Source: Devosia sp. 1566 (lineage in GTDB: Bacteria > Pseudomonadota > Alphaproteobacteria > Rhizobiales > Devosiaceae). Taken from it: a DNA stretch of 64,000 nt. Shown piece by piece: positions 41,664 through 51,394 of the stretch. Within the stretch, counting starts at the first letter, position 1. Each line of letters opens with the position of its first letter. The translations under genes and the position numbers were made by a program. The stretch spans positions 1,922,001 through 1,986,000 of the forward strand of contig NZ_CP034767.1 in assembly GCF_004005995.1 (NCBI RefSeq). Reading direction: 5' to 3'. A model generated the notes under the pieces. The model saw nothing but the letters and a program-made list of their open reading frames with translations. It did no database searches and was not told where the DNA came from.

Positions 41664-41712
41664 GCCCTCATGGTGAGGTGCGCAGCGCAGCGCAGCCTCG
41701 AACCACGAGGGC
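41664..41712. repeat. half palindromic element (left-hand type)
   Basis: GCCCTCATGGTGAGGTGC...CCTCGAACCACGAGGGC matches the left part of copies 1 and 2. With the preceding half it gives the order right-left, the reverse of copies 1 and 2. Confidence 0.75.
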
Positions 41713-41734
41713 GGCCATCACCACCCCCACAAAC

Positions 41735-41836
41735 TTATCCCCGCCCCCGAAAACCTCAGGCACAATCCCCTTGTTCCCGGGCAAGCTGCGCGGTCGCGAC
41801 GAACGGTCGGTGCGGGAATATCGGATGAGTTTGGGG
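41735..41836. repeat. 100-base interspersed repeat, copy a
   Basis: Shares GAAAACCTCAGGCACAATCC, GTCGC(G/A)ACGAACGGT and ATATCGGATGAGTTTGGGG with 49638-49743 in the same orientation and spacing. No frame is preserved between the copies, so it is not a shared coding domain. Confidence 0.75.
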
Positions 41837-42581
41837 TCGCCCAAGCTCCTTCGGGACGAGGATGATCCGGGACCGATTTCATCGCACGGTCCATGAAGCC
41901 TCAGGGCTTCTGGCGTTTGGCACGGGTCTAGCCACGGACGGTCCTCACCGAAGAGTCTCCGATGGAGCATGGGGCGAAGCTTGCTTCACCTTCTACCCTT
42001 TTGCCGGACGACCGGCACCGAGGCGAACTTCGCCCCATGTCGCAGTTCTTGCTGCGATGCCCGCCTGCCCATACCCGCACGGCCCAAGGCCGGTGCGGCT
42101 TCAGGCGCATCCAGCAGCCGATGGGGCCTGCGAGGCCTTTGGCTCAACCCCCTGGCAGATGCCGATCGAGGTCCAGCCGCCCTCGCACTGCGTACCGTCA
42201 CGGCCCGGCTCAACCAAACACTGATGCTGGCGCCCTCCAGGGTCGTCATCACCTCCATGATCGCGATCGGGGGTGCGGCCGCTGGTTTCCCGGTCAACCG
42301 CATTGTGCCGGTTGCCAATAGCAGCTTCCTTGCCGATAACCTCGCTGCCGCAAAGCTGCTGGAAATCGCTGCTATCGCGCTCCCTGCGGTGAAACAATGG
42401 TGCCGGCAGCACCAAGGCCATCGAACAGCAGGATGCCGGTTGGATTGCGAATAATCCTCACCTGGTTCCGCTTACTCGGGCGAGGCCGCACGGCATCAAC
42501 CAACTGGTCGCGAGCCGGTCTGGCTTGGGACCGCTTCTGCGGTTCCGGGTTTTCACATTGGCACAAGGGCCGGAGAAACAC
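41837..42581. other. 745-base interval without a supported gene
   Basis: Contains a 12-base inverted repeat CATGGGGCGAAG (41968-41979) / CTTCGCCCCATG (42028-42039). Long open frames on several phases reflect the high GC rather than genes. The last 60 bases hold the ribosome site of the MFS gene. Confidence 0.35.
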
Positions 42582-43823
42582 ATGCTGCGATCCATTCGCC
42601 CAATCCTGCCGGTGCTGGCCAGCGTCGCCATCCTCATGCTGGGCAATGGGGCGCTCAGCACCCTGATTGGCCTGCGCATGACCAATACCGGGGCAAGCTC
42701 GCTCGCTGTGGGCGCCGTGACGGCCGCGTTCTTTGCCGGCCTGACCTTTGGCTCGCTGCAGTGCTTCCGCTTCATCAAGCAGGCGGGCCATATCCGCGCC
42801 TTCGCGGCATTCGCCTCGGTCTATTCCGCCGCCTCGCTCGGCCACGCCCTCTCGGACAATCTCATCCTGTGGGCGGCCTTGCGCTTTGCCGAAGGCGTGT
42901 GCCTTGCCGGCATCTATATGTGCATCGAGAGTTGGCTCAATGCCGAAGCCAGCAACAAGACGCGCGGCCTGATCGTGTCGTCCTACATGGTCACGCTCTA
43001 CGCGGCGATGGCTGCAGGCCAGCAATTACTGAACCTCAATGCGGCCGGCAGCCCACTCTTGTTCATGATCATCTCGATCCTGCTTTCGCTGTCGCTGGTG
43101 CCGGTCTGCCTGACCCGCTCGGCGCCCCCGTCGCTGCCTGATGTCAGCTCCTTCAGCCTGCGCGCCCTCTACCAAGCCTCTCCACTGGGGTTGGTTGGCG
43201 TGTTCCTCAGCGGCGGCGTGATCGGGGCCATCTATGGCCTCGCGCCCGTCTATGCGGCCTCGACGGGCCTCGGCATGACGGGGACGGCAACCTTCATGAC
43301 CGTGCTGATCGCCGGGGGCGTGCTGTTGCAATTTCCCTTGGGCAAACTCTCCGACGCCTTCGACCGACGCACCATCATCATCGGTGTATGCGGGGCCCTG
43401 GCGCTCTTGAGCATTGCGATGCTCACCTCCGGCTATGGCAGCTGGATGTTCCTGCTTTCTACCCTGTTGTTTGGCGGCATTTCCTTCAGCATCTATCCGC
43501 TCTGCCTCGCCCACGCCAACGACCACGTCGCCAGTGCCGATCTGGTGGCGGCGAGCGGCGGGCTGATCCTGCTCAATTCCGTGGGTTCGATCCTCGGTCC
43601 GCTGATCGCATCGTTCAGCATGTCGCTATTCGGACCCGATGGGCTCTTCATCTTTTCCGCTGCCATGGGTCTCGCAGCTGGCGGCTTTGGCATCTGGCGC
43701 ACCCGGATCCGACCGTCCCCGCAAGCCAGCGACCAGGCCATATTCCGACCCATCCCCCAGACTACCCCGGTGGTCGCACCCCTCCATGCCGACGCTGAGG
43801 CGCCGGGAAAACCGGCAAACTAG
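42582..43823 (+). CDS. MFS transporter (YcaD/UMF-like)
   Basis: 413 residues from ATG 42582, after GGCCGGAGAAACAC. Twelve predicted membrane helices. The helix 4-5 region RFAEGVCLAGIYMCIESWLN is the hallmark of the YcaD-type subgroup of major facilitators, and the second half has LGKLSDAFDRRTIII as the loop 8-9 motif A. Inner-membrane secondary transporter; substrate unknown. The C-terminus is a proline-rich cytoplasmic tail. Confidence 0.88.
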   Translation: MLRSIRPILPVLASVAILMLGNGALSTLIGLRMTNTGASSLAVGAVTAAFFAGLTFGSLQCFRFIKQAGHIRAFAAFASVYSAASLGHALSDNLILWAALRFAEGVCLAGIYMCIESWLNAEASNKTRGLIVSSYMVTLYAAMAAGQQLLNLNAAGSPLLFMIISILLSLSLVPVCLTRSAPPSLPDVSSFSLRALYQASPLGLVGVFLSGGVIGAIYGLAPVYAASTGLGMTGTATFMTVLIAGGVLLQFPLGKLSDAFDRRTIIIGVCGALALLSIAMLTSGYGSWMFLLSTLLFGGISFSIYPLCLAHANDHVASADLVAASGGLILLNSVGSILGPLIASFSMSLFGPDGLFIFSAAMGLAAGGFGIWRTRIRPSPQASDQAIFRPIPQTTPVVAPLHADAEAPGKPAN

Positions 43824-43872
43824 AAAAACCCATCAGGAGATCGAGTAGGTCCCGCCCCAAGGGCGACGCCGG

Positions 43873-46416
43873 CTACAACTCGCGCAGCAGCCGGGCCGGT
43901 GCAGCCGTGGTGGCGCGCAGCAAGGTTGCTGCCCCCAATGCGCCGGTAAGCGCAATGCTGGCGATCACGACGCTGAACAGCGTGGCCGCCTCGGCGGTAA
44001 ATTCCACATCAGTCAACAGCCGGCTGACGAGCCAGCCCAGGCCAAGTCCCACCACCATTGCGGGGATTGCCGCCAGCAGCCCCAGCACAAGATACTGCAC
44101 CAGCGCCGTGGTCAGGATGGTTGGCCGGGCCTTGCCCAGCATCTTGTTGATCACGGCATCAGCCTCCCGCTGCTTGAGGCCGGTCGCAATGCTGCCCAGC
44201 ACTACCAGCAGCCCATTACCGACCGCCAATCCACCCACCAGCAAGGCGGCAAAGGAAAGTTGCTGCAGCGCGTCCGTCACCTGCTTGAGCGTTTCACCCA
44301 CTGGGATGAAGTTCACGTCCGGCAAGGTGCTGGCAAGCGCGCGCTCCACTGGCTCCTCGGCGCCGGGTGCCGCCGTCACCGCGGCAAACAGCGTCGTTGG
44401 ATACTCCTCCAGCACCCCGGGCGAGAAGGTGGCGAGAAAGTCGATGCCGCCCTGCCAGGAATAATCGCGGAAGCTCGCGACCGTAACAGTGATCGGTTCG
44501 CCGAATATGCTGAAGGTCAGCTCGTCGCCAATGTCGACACCAAGCCCCTCCCGCAGGCTCCGGTGCAGCGAAACCAGGCCGGGCCCTTCATAGTTCGCCG
44601 GCCACCACTCGCCCGCCGTCACCACCGAGGAGGTCGGCAAGGCATCGCGATAGGTCAGGGGCACTTCGCCCGACAGCAGGAACGTGGCTTCGGGGCCGCG
44701 CGGCCGCAGCGTGTCCACGGGCTCACCAGCCACCTCGGCCAGTGCGCCGCGGAGCATGGGGGTCGCCACGACAGCTTCGATCCCAGCCGTGGTTGCCCGC
44801 ATGACCTCGAGATCTTCCATCTCGTCAGGGAACAGGTCTGAGGCCACCAGCGTGGGGACATCAAAGGCCGAAGCGCCGAGGAACTCCTGGCGCAGATTGC
44901 CCTGCAGCACGAGGACGATGATCAGCATGGTCAGCGTCATGCCTACCGCCGTCACGATCGAGGCGGCCGCCGTTTGCGACACTCCAATGGACCGCACGGC
45001 ATGGCGCAGCACCTGCCCCGGGATTTCGGGCAGCCCGGCAATCGTCGCCCGTACCGCGCGGACAAAGAGCTGGAACAGCACCACCGAGAGCGCACTCGCC
45101 ACGGCGAAGGCCGCGACCAGCAGTGCATCGCCGGTGATCAGATAAGCCAGCCAGAAGAGGCCGATACCGGCGATGATCATCGGCAGGCCCTGCGGCATGC
45201 GCAACAGATCGGTCCACTTGGCGCTGCCAACGTCCAGGCCCTTGGCGCGGAACAGCAGGATGGGCCGGATCGCCTGCGTGCGCTGCAGCGGCTGGTAGGA
45301 AAACGCGAAGGCCGTCAAGATACCGGCCGCCGCCGCAACCAGCAGCGGTTGCGGATTGATGCTCGGCCGCAGGCCGATACCCATGGCTTCGCCCACATAA
45401 GGCAGCACGAAATAAGCAACACTGCCGCCAATGGCGATGCCAGCCAACACGCCAACCAGCGCCAGCGCGCCCACTTGGGACAGGAAGTGCACCAACACCC
45501 GGTTGTGCGTCGCCCCAATACTGCGCAGCACCGCAATCACCTGGGTGCGCTCGGCGATATAAGCCTGCATGCTGGTCCAGACGCTGACGCCCCCGATCAG
45601 CAGCGAACCCAACCCGACAATCATCAGGAAGCGCATGAACTGGTCGTAATAGCGCACCATGTCGCCCAGCCCGTCGCGCGCCGTACGAATGGTCCAGCCG
45701 GTATCAGCCAGTGCCGTAGCGATCTCCCCCTGCACCGCTTCGGCGTCACCCTCATTGAGCAGCAGCTTGTAGCGATACCATACGCCCAAACCCGGCAGCG
45801 GCGAGGTCCGATCCGATACGGTGGCAAAAGCATCGGTCGAGATCAGCGTCGTCAGGCCCAGCTTAAAGCCGCGCACCGCCGCATCGGGCAATCTCGACAA
45901 GGTGCCGCGCGCCTCGAACTCGGTGCCCCCGAGCTGGAAGCGATCACCGACGCCGATCCCCAATTGGTCCAGCATCACCGCGTCAACCAGCGCGCCGAAC
46001 GCACCGTCCTGCTCGCTCAAAAATTCGTTGGCGGCGGCATTCCCCAACTCCGGGCTGACCACATGCCCCACCAGCGGATACCCCTCGCCAGCCGCCACCA
46101 GGTCGACAAAGGCGTCGGCTTCAGCCCCCTTGGCGCGCAGATTGGTGTCAACAATCGGCGCAATCCGGCCGAACTGGCGCATCGCGTCAAGTTCCTCGGG
46201 GGTAGCGGGGCGATCGGCCCGCGACAACTCCAGATCACCGCCCATTAGTTCGGCGGCGCTGCGGTCCATCGCCTCGGTGATGCTGGCGCCGATCGAGCCA
46301 ACCCCGCCAATCAGCGCGGTACCGATAGCAAGGCACGCGACCAGCAGCACGAAGCGGCGAAGATCGCCGCGCATATCCAGCAACCCAACCCGGATGGCTC
46401 GCAACAAAGAGGTCAT
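43873..46416 (-). CDS. FtsX-like ABC exporter permease (two FtsX domains)
   Basis: 847 residues. An N-terminal membrane anchor (LVACLAIGTALIGGVGSIGASI) is followed by a large periplasmic MacB-like domain (about 45-240), then FtsX-type helices (GSLLIGGVSVWTSMQAYIAE, VLRSIGAT), a second set of helices, a second periplasmic domain and a final FtsX block (LVGGLAVGNGLLVVLGSIAT...MLGKARPTIL). This ten-helix layout is the 'YbbP' type that works with a LolD-like ATPase to move lipids, lysophospholipids or lipoproteins. Its start overlaps the stop of the ATPase gene (ATGA). Confidence 0.9.
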   Translation of the reverse strand: MTSLLRAIRVGLLDMRGDLRRFVLLVACLAIGTALIGGVGSIGASITEAMDRSAAELMGGDLELSRADRPATPEELDAMRQFGRIAPIVDTNLRAKGAEADAFVDLVAAGEGYPLVGHVVSPELGNAAANEFLSEQDGAFGALVDAVMLDQLGIGVGDRFQLGGTEFEARGTLSRLPDAAVRGFKLGLTTLISTDAFATVSDRTSPLPGLGVWYRYKLLLNEGDAEAVQGEIATALADTGWTIRTARDGLGDMVRYYDQFMRFLMIVGLGSLLIGGVSVWTSMQAYIAERTQVIAVLRSIGATHNRVLVHFLSQVGALALVGVLAGIAIGGSVAYFVLPYVGEAMGIGLRPSINPQPLLVAAAAGILTAFAFSYQPLQRTQAIRPILLFRAKGLDVGSAKWTDLLRMPQGLPMIIAGIGLFWLAYLITGDALLVAAFAVASALSVVLFQLFVRAVRATIAGLPEIPGQVLRHAVRSIGVSQTAAASIVTAVGMTLTMLIIVLVLQGNLRQEFLGASAFDVPTLVASDLFPDEMEDLEVMRATTAGIEAVVATPMLRGALAEVAGEPVDTLRPRGPEATFLLSGEVPLTYRDALPTSSVVTAGEWWPANYEGPGLVSLHRSLREGLGVDIGDELTFSIFGEPITVTVASFRDYSWQGGIDFLATFSPGVLEEYPTTLFAAVTAAPGAEEPVERALASTLPDVNFIPVGETLKQVTDALQQLSFAALLVGGLAVGNGLLVVLGSIATGLKQREADAVINKMLGKARPTILTTALVQYLVLGLLAAIPAMVVGLGLGWLVSRLLTDVEFTAEAATLFSVVIASIALTGALGAATLLRATTAAPARLLREL

Positions 46417-47144
46417 CGAGCCGCCGTGGTTTCGGTAAGGTGTCCCTGGCTCATGGTCAGCACCCGGTCGGCGCGCGCCGCGAGTTTGGGATCATGGGTG
46501 ACCAGCACCACGGCGGTTTGATTCTTGCGGGCGAGACCGAACATCAGCTCGATCACCACTTCGCCGGTCTTCTCGTCAAGATTGCCAGTGGGCTCATCGG
46601 CCAGCAACAGGGGCGGATTGGCGATCATAGCGCGAGCAAGGCCAACGCGCTGCTGTTCGCCCCCCGAAAGTGCGGACGGCCGATGATCCGCCCGCCCGCC
46701 CAAGCCAACCGCTTCAAGCGCCTCAGCGGCGCGACGGCGCACCTCTGGCAGGGCCAGTTCAGGCGCGGCGATTTCCAGCGCCAGTCCGACATTCTCGATC
46801 GCGGTCAGCGATGGAATAAGATGGAAGCTCTGGAATACGATACCCAGGGAGCCCCTGCGGAACCGGGCAAGCTCGTCCTCGCCCATCGTGCCAAGGTCGG
46901 TGCCGCGCACCAGGATCTTGCCTGAAGTTGCCCGGTCCAGCCCCGCCAGCAGCATCAGCAGCGAAGTCTTGCCGCTGCCTGACGCGCCGACAATGGCGAC
47001 CACCTCGGCGGGCCGGACCACCAGGTTAACATCGTGCAAAATGCTGAGCGGCCGGGACGCGACATTGAGCGTGTAACCAACGTCATGCCCCTCGATGACG
47101 TTTTGGTCCTGTCGGGCCAGGGCATTGCTCCCCATCTCATTCAT
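46413..47144 (-). CDS. LolD/YbbA-like ABC exporter ATPase
   Basis: 243 residues (first ATG 47144; an ATG three codons in is possible). Walker [11 protein letters not shown]-loop [16 protein letters not shown] (typical MacB/LolD), signature LSGGEQQR, Walker [13 protein letters not shown], His in VTHDPKLA. Pairs with the permease directly downstream, the YbbA-YbbP arrangement. In many bacteria a TesA-type lysophospholipase lies next to this pair; none is present here. Confidence 0.92.
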   Translation of the reverse strand: MNEMGSNALARQDQNVIEGHDVGYTLNVASRPLSILHDVNLVVRPAEVVAIVGASGSGKTSLLMLLAGLDRATSGKILVRGTDLGTMGEDELARFRRGSLGIVFQSFHLIPSLTAIENVGLALEIAAPELALPEVRRRAAEALEAVGLGGRADHRPSALSGGEQQRVGLARAMIANPPLLLADEPTGNLDEKTGEVVIELMFGLARKNQTAVVLVTHDPKLAARADRVLTMSQGHLTETTAAR

Positions 47145-47244
47145 TGATTCAATCCAACTCTGGCCATCACGAGGCCAGGCCAGACTGCCACGGATCTGTT
47201 CCGAGGAACAGAGCCGCAGCGTCGCGTCACCTGTCTGTCTTGAA

Positions 47245-47763
47245 CTAGCGGTTGAAGGGGACCTGGGCGGTAAGCACCTCGCCCGAATTGTTGAATTCGA
47301 CCTCGAAGTCCACCCTCACCTGATCATTCTTCAAGATGATCGTAGCGCCGATTCGCACGTCGCTGCCGCCGCGATCCTTCTGCTGCTCACGCAGGTTGAA
47401 GGTGATGTCGCTGCCCCGCTGCTGGCCAACAGCCGTGCCGGTAAAGCCGGCATTGGAGCTCATCGCCGCTTCGTAGCGGTCGGCCTGCCCGTTATAGGCG
47501 ATGGTGCCGCTCACCGACAGCGTCGAGCGCGCCAGATTGCAGCGGCCCGAATAGTTGATCTTGCCGGCATTGCCTCTGGTGATGTTCAGCCGGCAGCGCA
47601 GCGCCTCGGGCTCGTCCCCGCCCACCAAAGCACCGTTGCCGCGCCAGTCACCCGTGTAGGATGCAAGCAGTGCCATGTTGGATTCGGCCGCGCTGGCCGG
47701 CGCGAGCATGGAGCCAATTTGCAACAAAGCGGCCAGGGCTGCGGTCACTACGTATTTTTTCAT
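47245..47763 (-). CDS. secreted hypothetical protein, 172 residues
   Basis: Start MKKYVVTAALAALLQIGSML at 47763 (an ATG four codons upstream is possible). Signal peptide to about residue 26 (ASAAES). The mature part has one beta-barrel-like domain: SYTGDWRGNGALVGG, EALRCRLNITRG, GRCNLARSTLSVSGTIAYNG and DITFNLREQQ. The two cysteines (CRLNI, GRCNL) could form a disulfide. It resembles uncharacterised exported rhizobial proteins of the 'T-G-x-W-x-G-x-G' type. Function unknown. Confidence 0.75.
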   Translation of the reverse strand: MKKYVVTAALAALLQIGSMLAPASAAESNMALLASYTGDWRGNGALVGGDEPEALRCRLNITRGNAGKINYSGRCNLARSTLSVSGTIAYNGQADRYEAAMSSNAGFTGTAVGQQRGSDITFNLREQQKDRGGSDVRIGATIILKNDQVRVDFEVEFNNSGEVLTAQVPFNR

Positions 47764-47960
47764 CGTCCAGATCATCTCTCAAAGGAACGCATGCAAACGC
47801 ATGGTTTCGCGCTCGGATGCACTATGCCTATCAATTCATAAGATAAGCAATGAAACAGCGTTAAGGGTTCCCCCGCAGGTACACGAATCCGACACCGCGA
47901 CAACGCGCCCCACCCTTGAAGCCGCTGTGGCGCCCTCCAGCAACAATGCCAATTTTGCCC

Positions 47961-49439
47961 CTAGGCCCCCAAGGCAGGCGGGTTGGCCGCCGGCTGCGCC
48001 CTGCCCTGTGATTCCTCTTTGGCATAGGGCCAGGCCGTGGGGTCGATATCGAGATCGCTGAAATTTTCGGGCCGGAATACTGGACGCTCGACCCCTTGCT
48101 TTAGCTGGGCGCGGAAGTCGTTGAGAATGCGCAGCGCCACCGGGAACAGCATCATGATTGCCATGAGATTGACCAGAGCCAGGACCCCCATCAACGGGTC
48201 CGAAAAAAAGAACACGGCCGTGGCCGCCGGTGCCGAGGCGCCCAGAAACACGACAAGAACAATGCCAACCCGAAGAGCGTGCAGTGCCGCATCGTTCCCC
48301 GTGATCACCTTGAGGGCGGTTTCACCCAGATAGTAATTGTAGATGATCGAGCTGAACGCAAACAGCAGGATCGCAAAGGTCAGCAGATATTGCGACCATC
48401 CACCCAGCTGACTGACGAGCGACTGCTGCGTCAGCACCACCCCGTCCACTCCCTCGACGCCGGGCACATAAACCGGGCTCAGCAGAATGATGAAGGCGGT
48501 GCAGGAACAAACGATGATGGTGTCGATGAACACCGAAAAGGACTGCGTGATCCCCTGGCTGATCGGGTGCCTGACATCCGCGGTTGCCGCGACATTGGGC
48601 GCCGAACCGAGGCCCGCCTCGTTGGAAAACAAGCCCCGACGCAGCCCCTGCGCCAGCGCCGCGCCGACGCCACCACCCACAACCTCCTCCAAGCCGAAGG
48701 CATTGGCAAAGATCGACCACAGCACCCCCGGCAGCGCCGTGATGTTGAGGGCGATCACCAATAGGGCCATCCCGATATAGGCAACGGCCATGATCGGGAT
48801 GATCACATCGGCGACCTTGGCGATGCGGCGAATGCCGCCATAAACGATAAGCCCGGTCACCACGGCGAGGAAGGCGCCGGTCCAGATCCGGTCGATGCCA
48901 AGGCTGTCATTGGCCGCGCCGGCAAAGGTATTGCCCTGGAATGCATTGAACCCGAGCCCAAACGCCGCCAGGAGGCAAACGGCATACACCACTGCCAACC
49001 ACCGGTACTGCGCCCCCAGCCCATGAATGATGTAAGCGGCCGGGCCACCCCGATAGGTGCCATCGCCATTGGCGCGCTTATAGAGCTGCGCCAGTGAGGA
49101 TTCGACGAGACTCGTCGCCATTCCCAGCAGGGCCACGGCCCACATCCAGAATACCGCCCCCGGGCCGCCCAGTGTGATCGCCACCGCCACCCCGGCAATA
49201 TTTCCGCCGCCGACCCGGCCGCCCACCGAAACCAGCAGGGCTTCCCGCGCACTGATCGCATTAGGATCCCCGCTCTGGTTCTTGGACGACAGCACCCGGA
49301 ACATGCGCCCGAAATACTCGATCTGCACAAACCCGCTCATGACGGTGATGAAGCCGCCAAAGATGATGAGGATGGGGATCAGCGACCACCCCCAGGTGAA
49401 CTCTTCGATGAGACTGAACAGCTGATTGAGAAGGTCCAC
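47961..49439 (-). CDS. AGCS-family sodium:alanine/glycine symporter
   Basis: 492 residues with about 11 membrane helices. Family signature near 80 (REALLVSVGGRVGGGNIAGVAVAITLGGPGAVFWMW) and the later ANAFG...GLRRGLFSNEAGLGSAPNVAATADV. Imports alanine, glycine or similar neutral amino acids with sodium. Monocistronic in the window. Confidence 0.95.
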   Translation of the reverse strand: MDLLNQLFSLIEEFTWGWSLIPILIIFGGFITVMSGFVQIEYFGRMFRVLSSKNQSGDPNAISAREALLVSVGGRVGGGNIAGVAVAITLGGPGAVFWMWAVALLGMATSLVESSLAQLYKRANGDGTYRGGPAAYIIHGLGAQYRWLAVVYAVCLLAAFGLGFNAFQGNTFAGAANDSLGIDRIWTGAFLAVVTGLIVYGGIRRIAKVADVIIPIMAVAYIGMALLVIALNITALPGVLWSIFANAFGLEEVVGGGVGAALAQGLRRGLFSNEAGLGSAPNVAATADVRHPISQGITQSFSVFIDTIIVCSCTAFIILLSPVYVPGVEGVDGVVLTQQSLVSQLGGWSQYLLTFAILLFAFSSIIYNYYLGETALKVITGNDAALHALRVGIVLVVFLGASAPAATAVFFFSDPLMGVLALVNLMAIMMLFPVALRILNDFRAQLKQGVERPVFRPENFSDLDIDPTAWPYAKEESQGRAQPAANPPALGA

Positions 49440-49637
49440 GATTCCTATCCTCCACTGGGTTGGTCGAGGTGCTGGCCTTCAGCCCAGGTCCAAGCTGGGC
49501 AAACGGGTGAGACCCTAAGGTTTACGCGCGGCGGGCGGAAACGAAGCCGAAACCGGCGCAAGTTTGTCCAACCATGGTTTCCGCTTCCATTCGTGCACCG
49601 GTTGGGAATGGTGCCAACCGGCTCGGCAGGCCGGCCC
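49440..49637. other. intergenic with a hairpin
   Basis: CCGGTTGG (49598-49605) and CCAACCGG (49614-49621) form an 8-base hairpin with an 8-base loop, just left of the interspersed repeat. No gene; upstream region of the symporter gene. Confidence 0.4.
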
Positions 49638-49743
49638 CTTATTTCTCCCCGCGCCGAAAACCTCAGGCACAATCCCCCTTGCTCCCGCACAAGCTGCGCC
49701 GTCGCAACGAACGGTGGGCAGAGGATATCGGATGAGTTTGGGG
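49638..49743. repeat. 100-base interspersed repeat, copy b
   Basis: Partner of 41735-41836. Clear identity in three blocks and one-base length differences between them, same orientation. Lies between the symporter and the GlcG-like gene. Confidence 0.75.
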
Positions 49744-49843
49744 AAACATCGACACGTCGCCGGCTCTCTCGCGCTACAGGGGTGCGCGCGCAACACCGCC
49801 GTGCTAGGCCACAGCCGCTTGTGAACCCGACACTGGAACCGCC

Positions 49844-50269
49844 ATGCTGACCATCACCCGCCTCGATATCACCGACGCCCACACCATCCTCGCCGGCGCC
49901 CGCGCCAAGGCTGAATCGATCGGCGTGCCGATGTGCATTGCCGTTACCGATGAAAGCGGCAATCTGATCGCCTTTGAGCGAATGGATGGCGGCAAGATCA
50001 CCAGCATCACCATTGCCATCGATAAATCCTTCACCGCCTCGGCGGCCAAGAAGGCGACGCACGAATATGGCGCGGCCAGCCAGCCCGGCGCTCCCGCCTA
50101 TGGCATCGGTTCAGCTATCGGTGGCCGCTTGATGGTGGTCGGCGGTGGCCTGCCCGTCCTCGTTGATGGCGCTGTGGTGGGCGGCATTGGCGTCAGCTCC
50201 GGCACCCCCGCGCAGGACACCGAGGTCGCCCAGGCCGGCATCGACCACTTCACCGCCTCGCTGCAATAA
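49844..50269 (+). CDS. GlcG/HbpS family protein (DUF336)
   Basis: 141 residues. VPMCIAVTDESGNLIAFERMDG, IAIDKSFTASAAKKAT and GGLPVLVDGAVVGGIGVSSGTPAQDTEVAQAGI are the canonical family segments. Members bind heme or act as accessory factors of glycolate, diol or organic-acid operons; the role is unclear here since no such genes are adjacent. Soluble, no signal peptide. Confidence 0.93.
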   Translation: MLTITRLDITDAHTILAGARAKAESIGVPMCIAVTDESGNLIAFERMDGGKITSITIAIDKSFTASAAKKATHEYGAASQPGAPAYGIGSAIGGRLMVVGGGLPVLVDGAVVGGIGVSSGTPAQDTEVAQAGIDHFTASLQ

Positions 50270-50309
50270 CTAACGCTTCGGGGCGGCTGCTTGCGGCCGC
50301 CCTCCTCGT

Positions 50310-51242
50310 TCAGCCCGCGATAGTGTGCCGGCGCAACTGACTTGGTGTCATGCCATAGGCCTTGCGGAAATGCTCATAGAACTGGGTTTGGCTGCTGAAG
50401 CCGGATTGAAAGGCGACATTGGCCACCGATAGACTGCCCGCGAACAACAGCGAGCGGGCGCGGATCAGGCGCATGCGGATGACAAATTTCTGCACCGAGA
50501 TGTGCATCACCTTGCTGAAGAGATTGGTCGCATAGTTCGGGTGCAGCCCTACCACCTCGGCAATATCTTCGGCGCTGAGCGGATCGGTGATATTTTCAAC
50601 GATGTGGCGCACCATGCGGACCACATAGCGCACCGGCGAGCCGGTTCGCGTCCGGGTGCCTGATGCCTCGACCCAGGCTGGCAGCAACGTTTCCCAACCC
50701 GTGATCGCTGCGCGGCGGAACATGGTGCCGATTTCCGACCGCACAATATCGCTGCGCAGCGCGTTGCCGCTCCGATAATCCTGGTGCCAGCGCTCAAGGG
50801 TTTCGAGCCCGATGCAATCGGGCAGCAGCTGAATGACACCGCCCCCCATCAAGGTTTCCGTCAAACGCCCGAGTCGCGGCATTTCCAGGAAAGTATCCAT
50901 TGGCAGGTAGATGTTGAGTTGCCGCCCTCTGAGCGCGGCTGCACTCAAACCAATCGTGCGGTGGGGAATACCCGCCCAGAACGCTGCCAGTCGTCCCGCA
51001 CCCAAGGTCACGGGCCCGCCGTCGAACTGGTACTCCATGGTGCCGTTGGTCAGCCAGTTGAACTCGATATGCCCATGGCTATGCGGTTGCGCCATCAGCT
51101 GCGGGGCGAACGAGCGGATGCCGAAGCGGCCAAAGGCCTTGCCAGAGGAGTAGAAATTTCGATCCGGCCGAGGCGTCGGACGCGGCGCGCGTTCGCGCGC
51201 CACCACAGTTCCGATCCCGTCTACCTCAGCCATCTTATCCAT
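50310..51242 (-). CDS. AraC-family transcriptional regulator (MelR-like)
   Basis: 310 residues from ATG 51242 (or the ATG at 51233). The N-terminal cupin has PHSHGHIEFNWLTNGTMEYQ and GRLAAFWAGIPHRTIG, the pattern of melibiose-operon MelR-like sensors. The C-terminal double HTH reads ENITDPLSAEDIAEVVGLHP, NYATNLFSKVMHISVQKF and SLSVANVAFQSGFSSQTQFYEHFRKAYGMTPSQLR. Divergent from the transporter/GH4 operon to its right, which it very likely activates in response to an alpha-galactoside or similar sugar. Confidence 0.92.
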   Translation of the reverse strand: MDKMAEVDGIGTVVARERAPRPTPRPDRNFYSSGKAFGRFGIRSFAPQLMAQPHSHGHIEFNWLTNGTMEYQFDGGPVTLGAGRLAAFWAGIPHRTIGLSAAALRGRQLNIYLPMDTFLEMPRLGRLTETLMGGGVIQLLPDCIGLETLERWHQDYRSGNALRSDIVRSEIGTMFRRAAITGWETLLPAWVEASGTRTRTGSPVRYVVRMVRHIVENITDPLSAEDIAEVVGLHPNYATNLFSKVMHISVQKFVIRMRLIRARSLLFAGSLSVANVAFQSGFSSQTQFYEHFRKAYGMTPSQLRRHTIAG

Positions 51243-51257
51243 GGATATCTTAGAAAC

Positions 51258-51282
51258 CCGGAATAGGTCTCTATCATTCCGG
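51258..51282. promoter_or_regulatory. inverted repeat in the AraC/operon intergenic region
   Basis: CCGGAAT (51258-51264) and ATTCCGG (51276-51282) flank an 11-base spacer in the 152-base divergent region. It lies close to the AraC start and could be part of the regulator's binding site; AraC proteins more often use direct repeats, so this is tentative. Confidence 0.4.
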
Positions 51283-51394
51283 ATTGCATGGACGCTGGCA
51301 AGGCGTACCATTTCAGCCCGAGGGTAGGATTGAAACCGGAAGGGAGTGTCCGGCTTCGGCAATCAAAGCCGACCTACTGCTCTGGGAGGTTTCG

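Noticed and set aside
40864..41712. CRISPR array considered because of regular repeats near 41 kb
   Set aside because: Repeats are long, palindromic, few and unevenly spaced, with a gene between them; no spacers of uniform length and no cas genes.
41862..42454. Overlapping long frames upstream of the MFS gene
   Set aside because: All three phases are open because of high GC; none has a start with a ribosome site.
44260..46248. Long plus-strand frames opposite the FtsX permease
   Set aside because: Antisense shadows of the 847-residue gene, rich in His, Gln and Arg.
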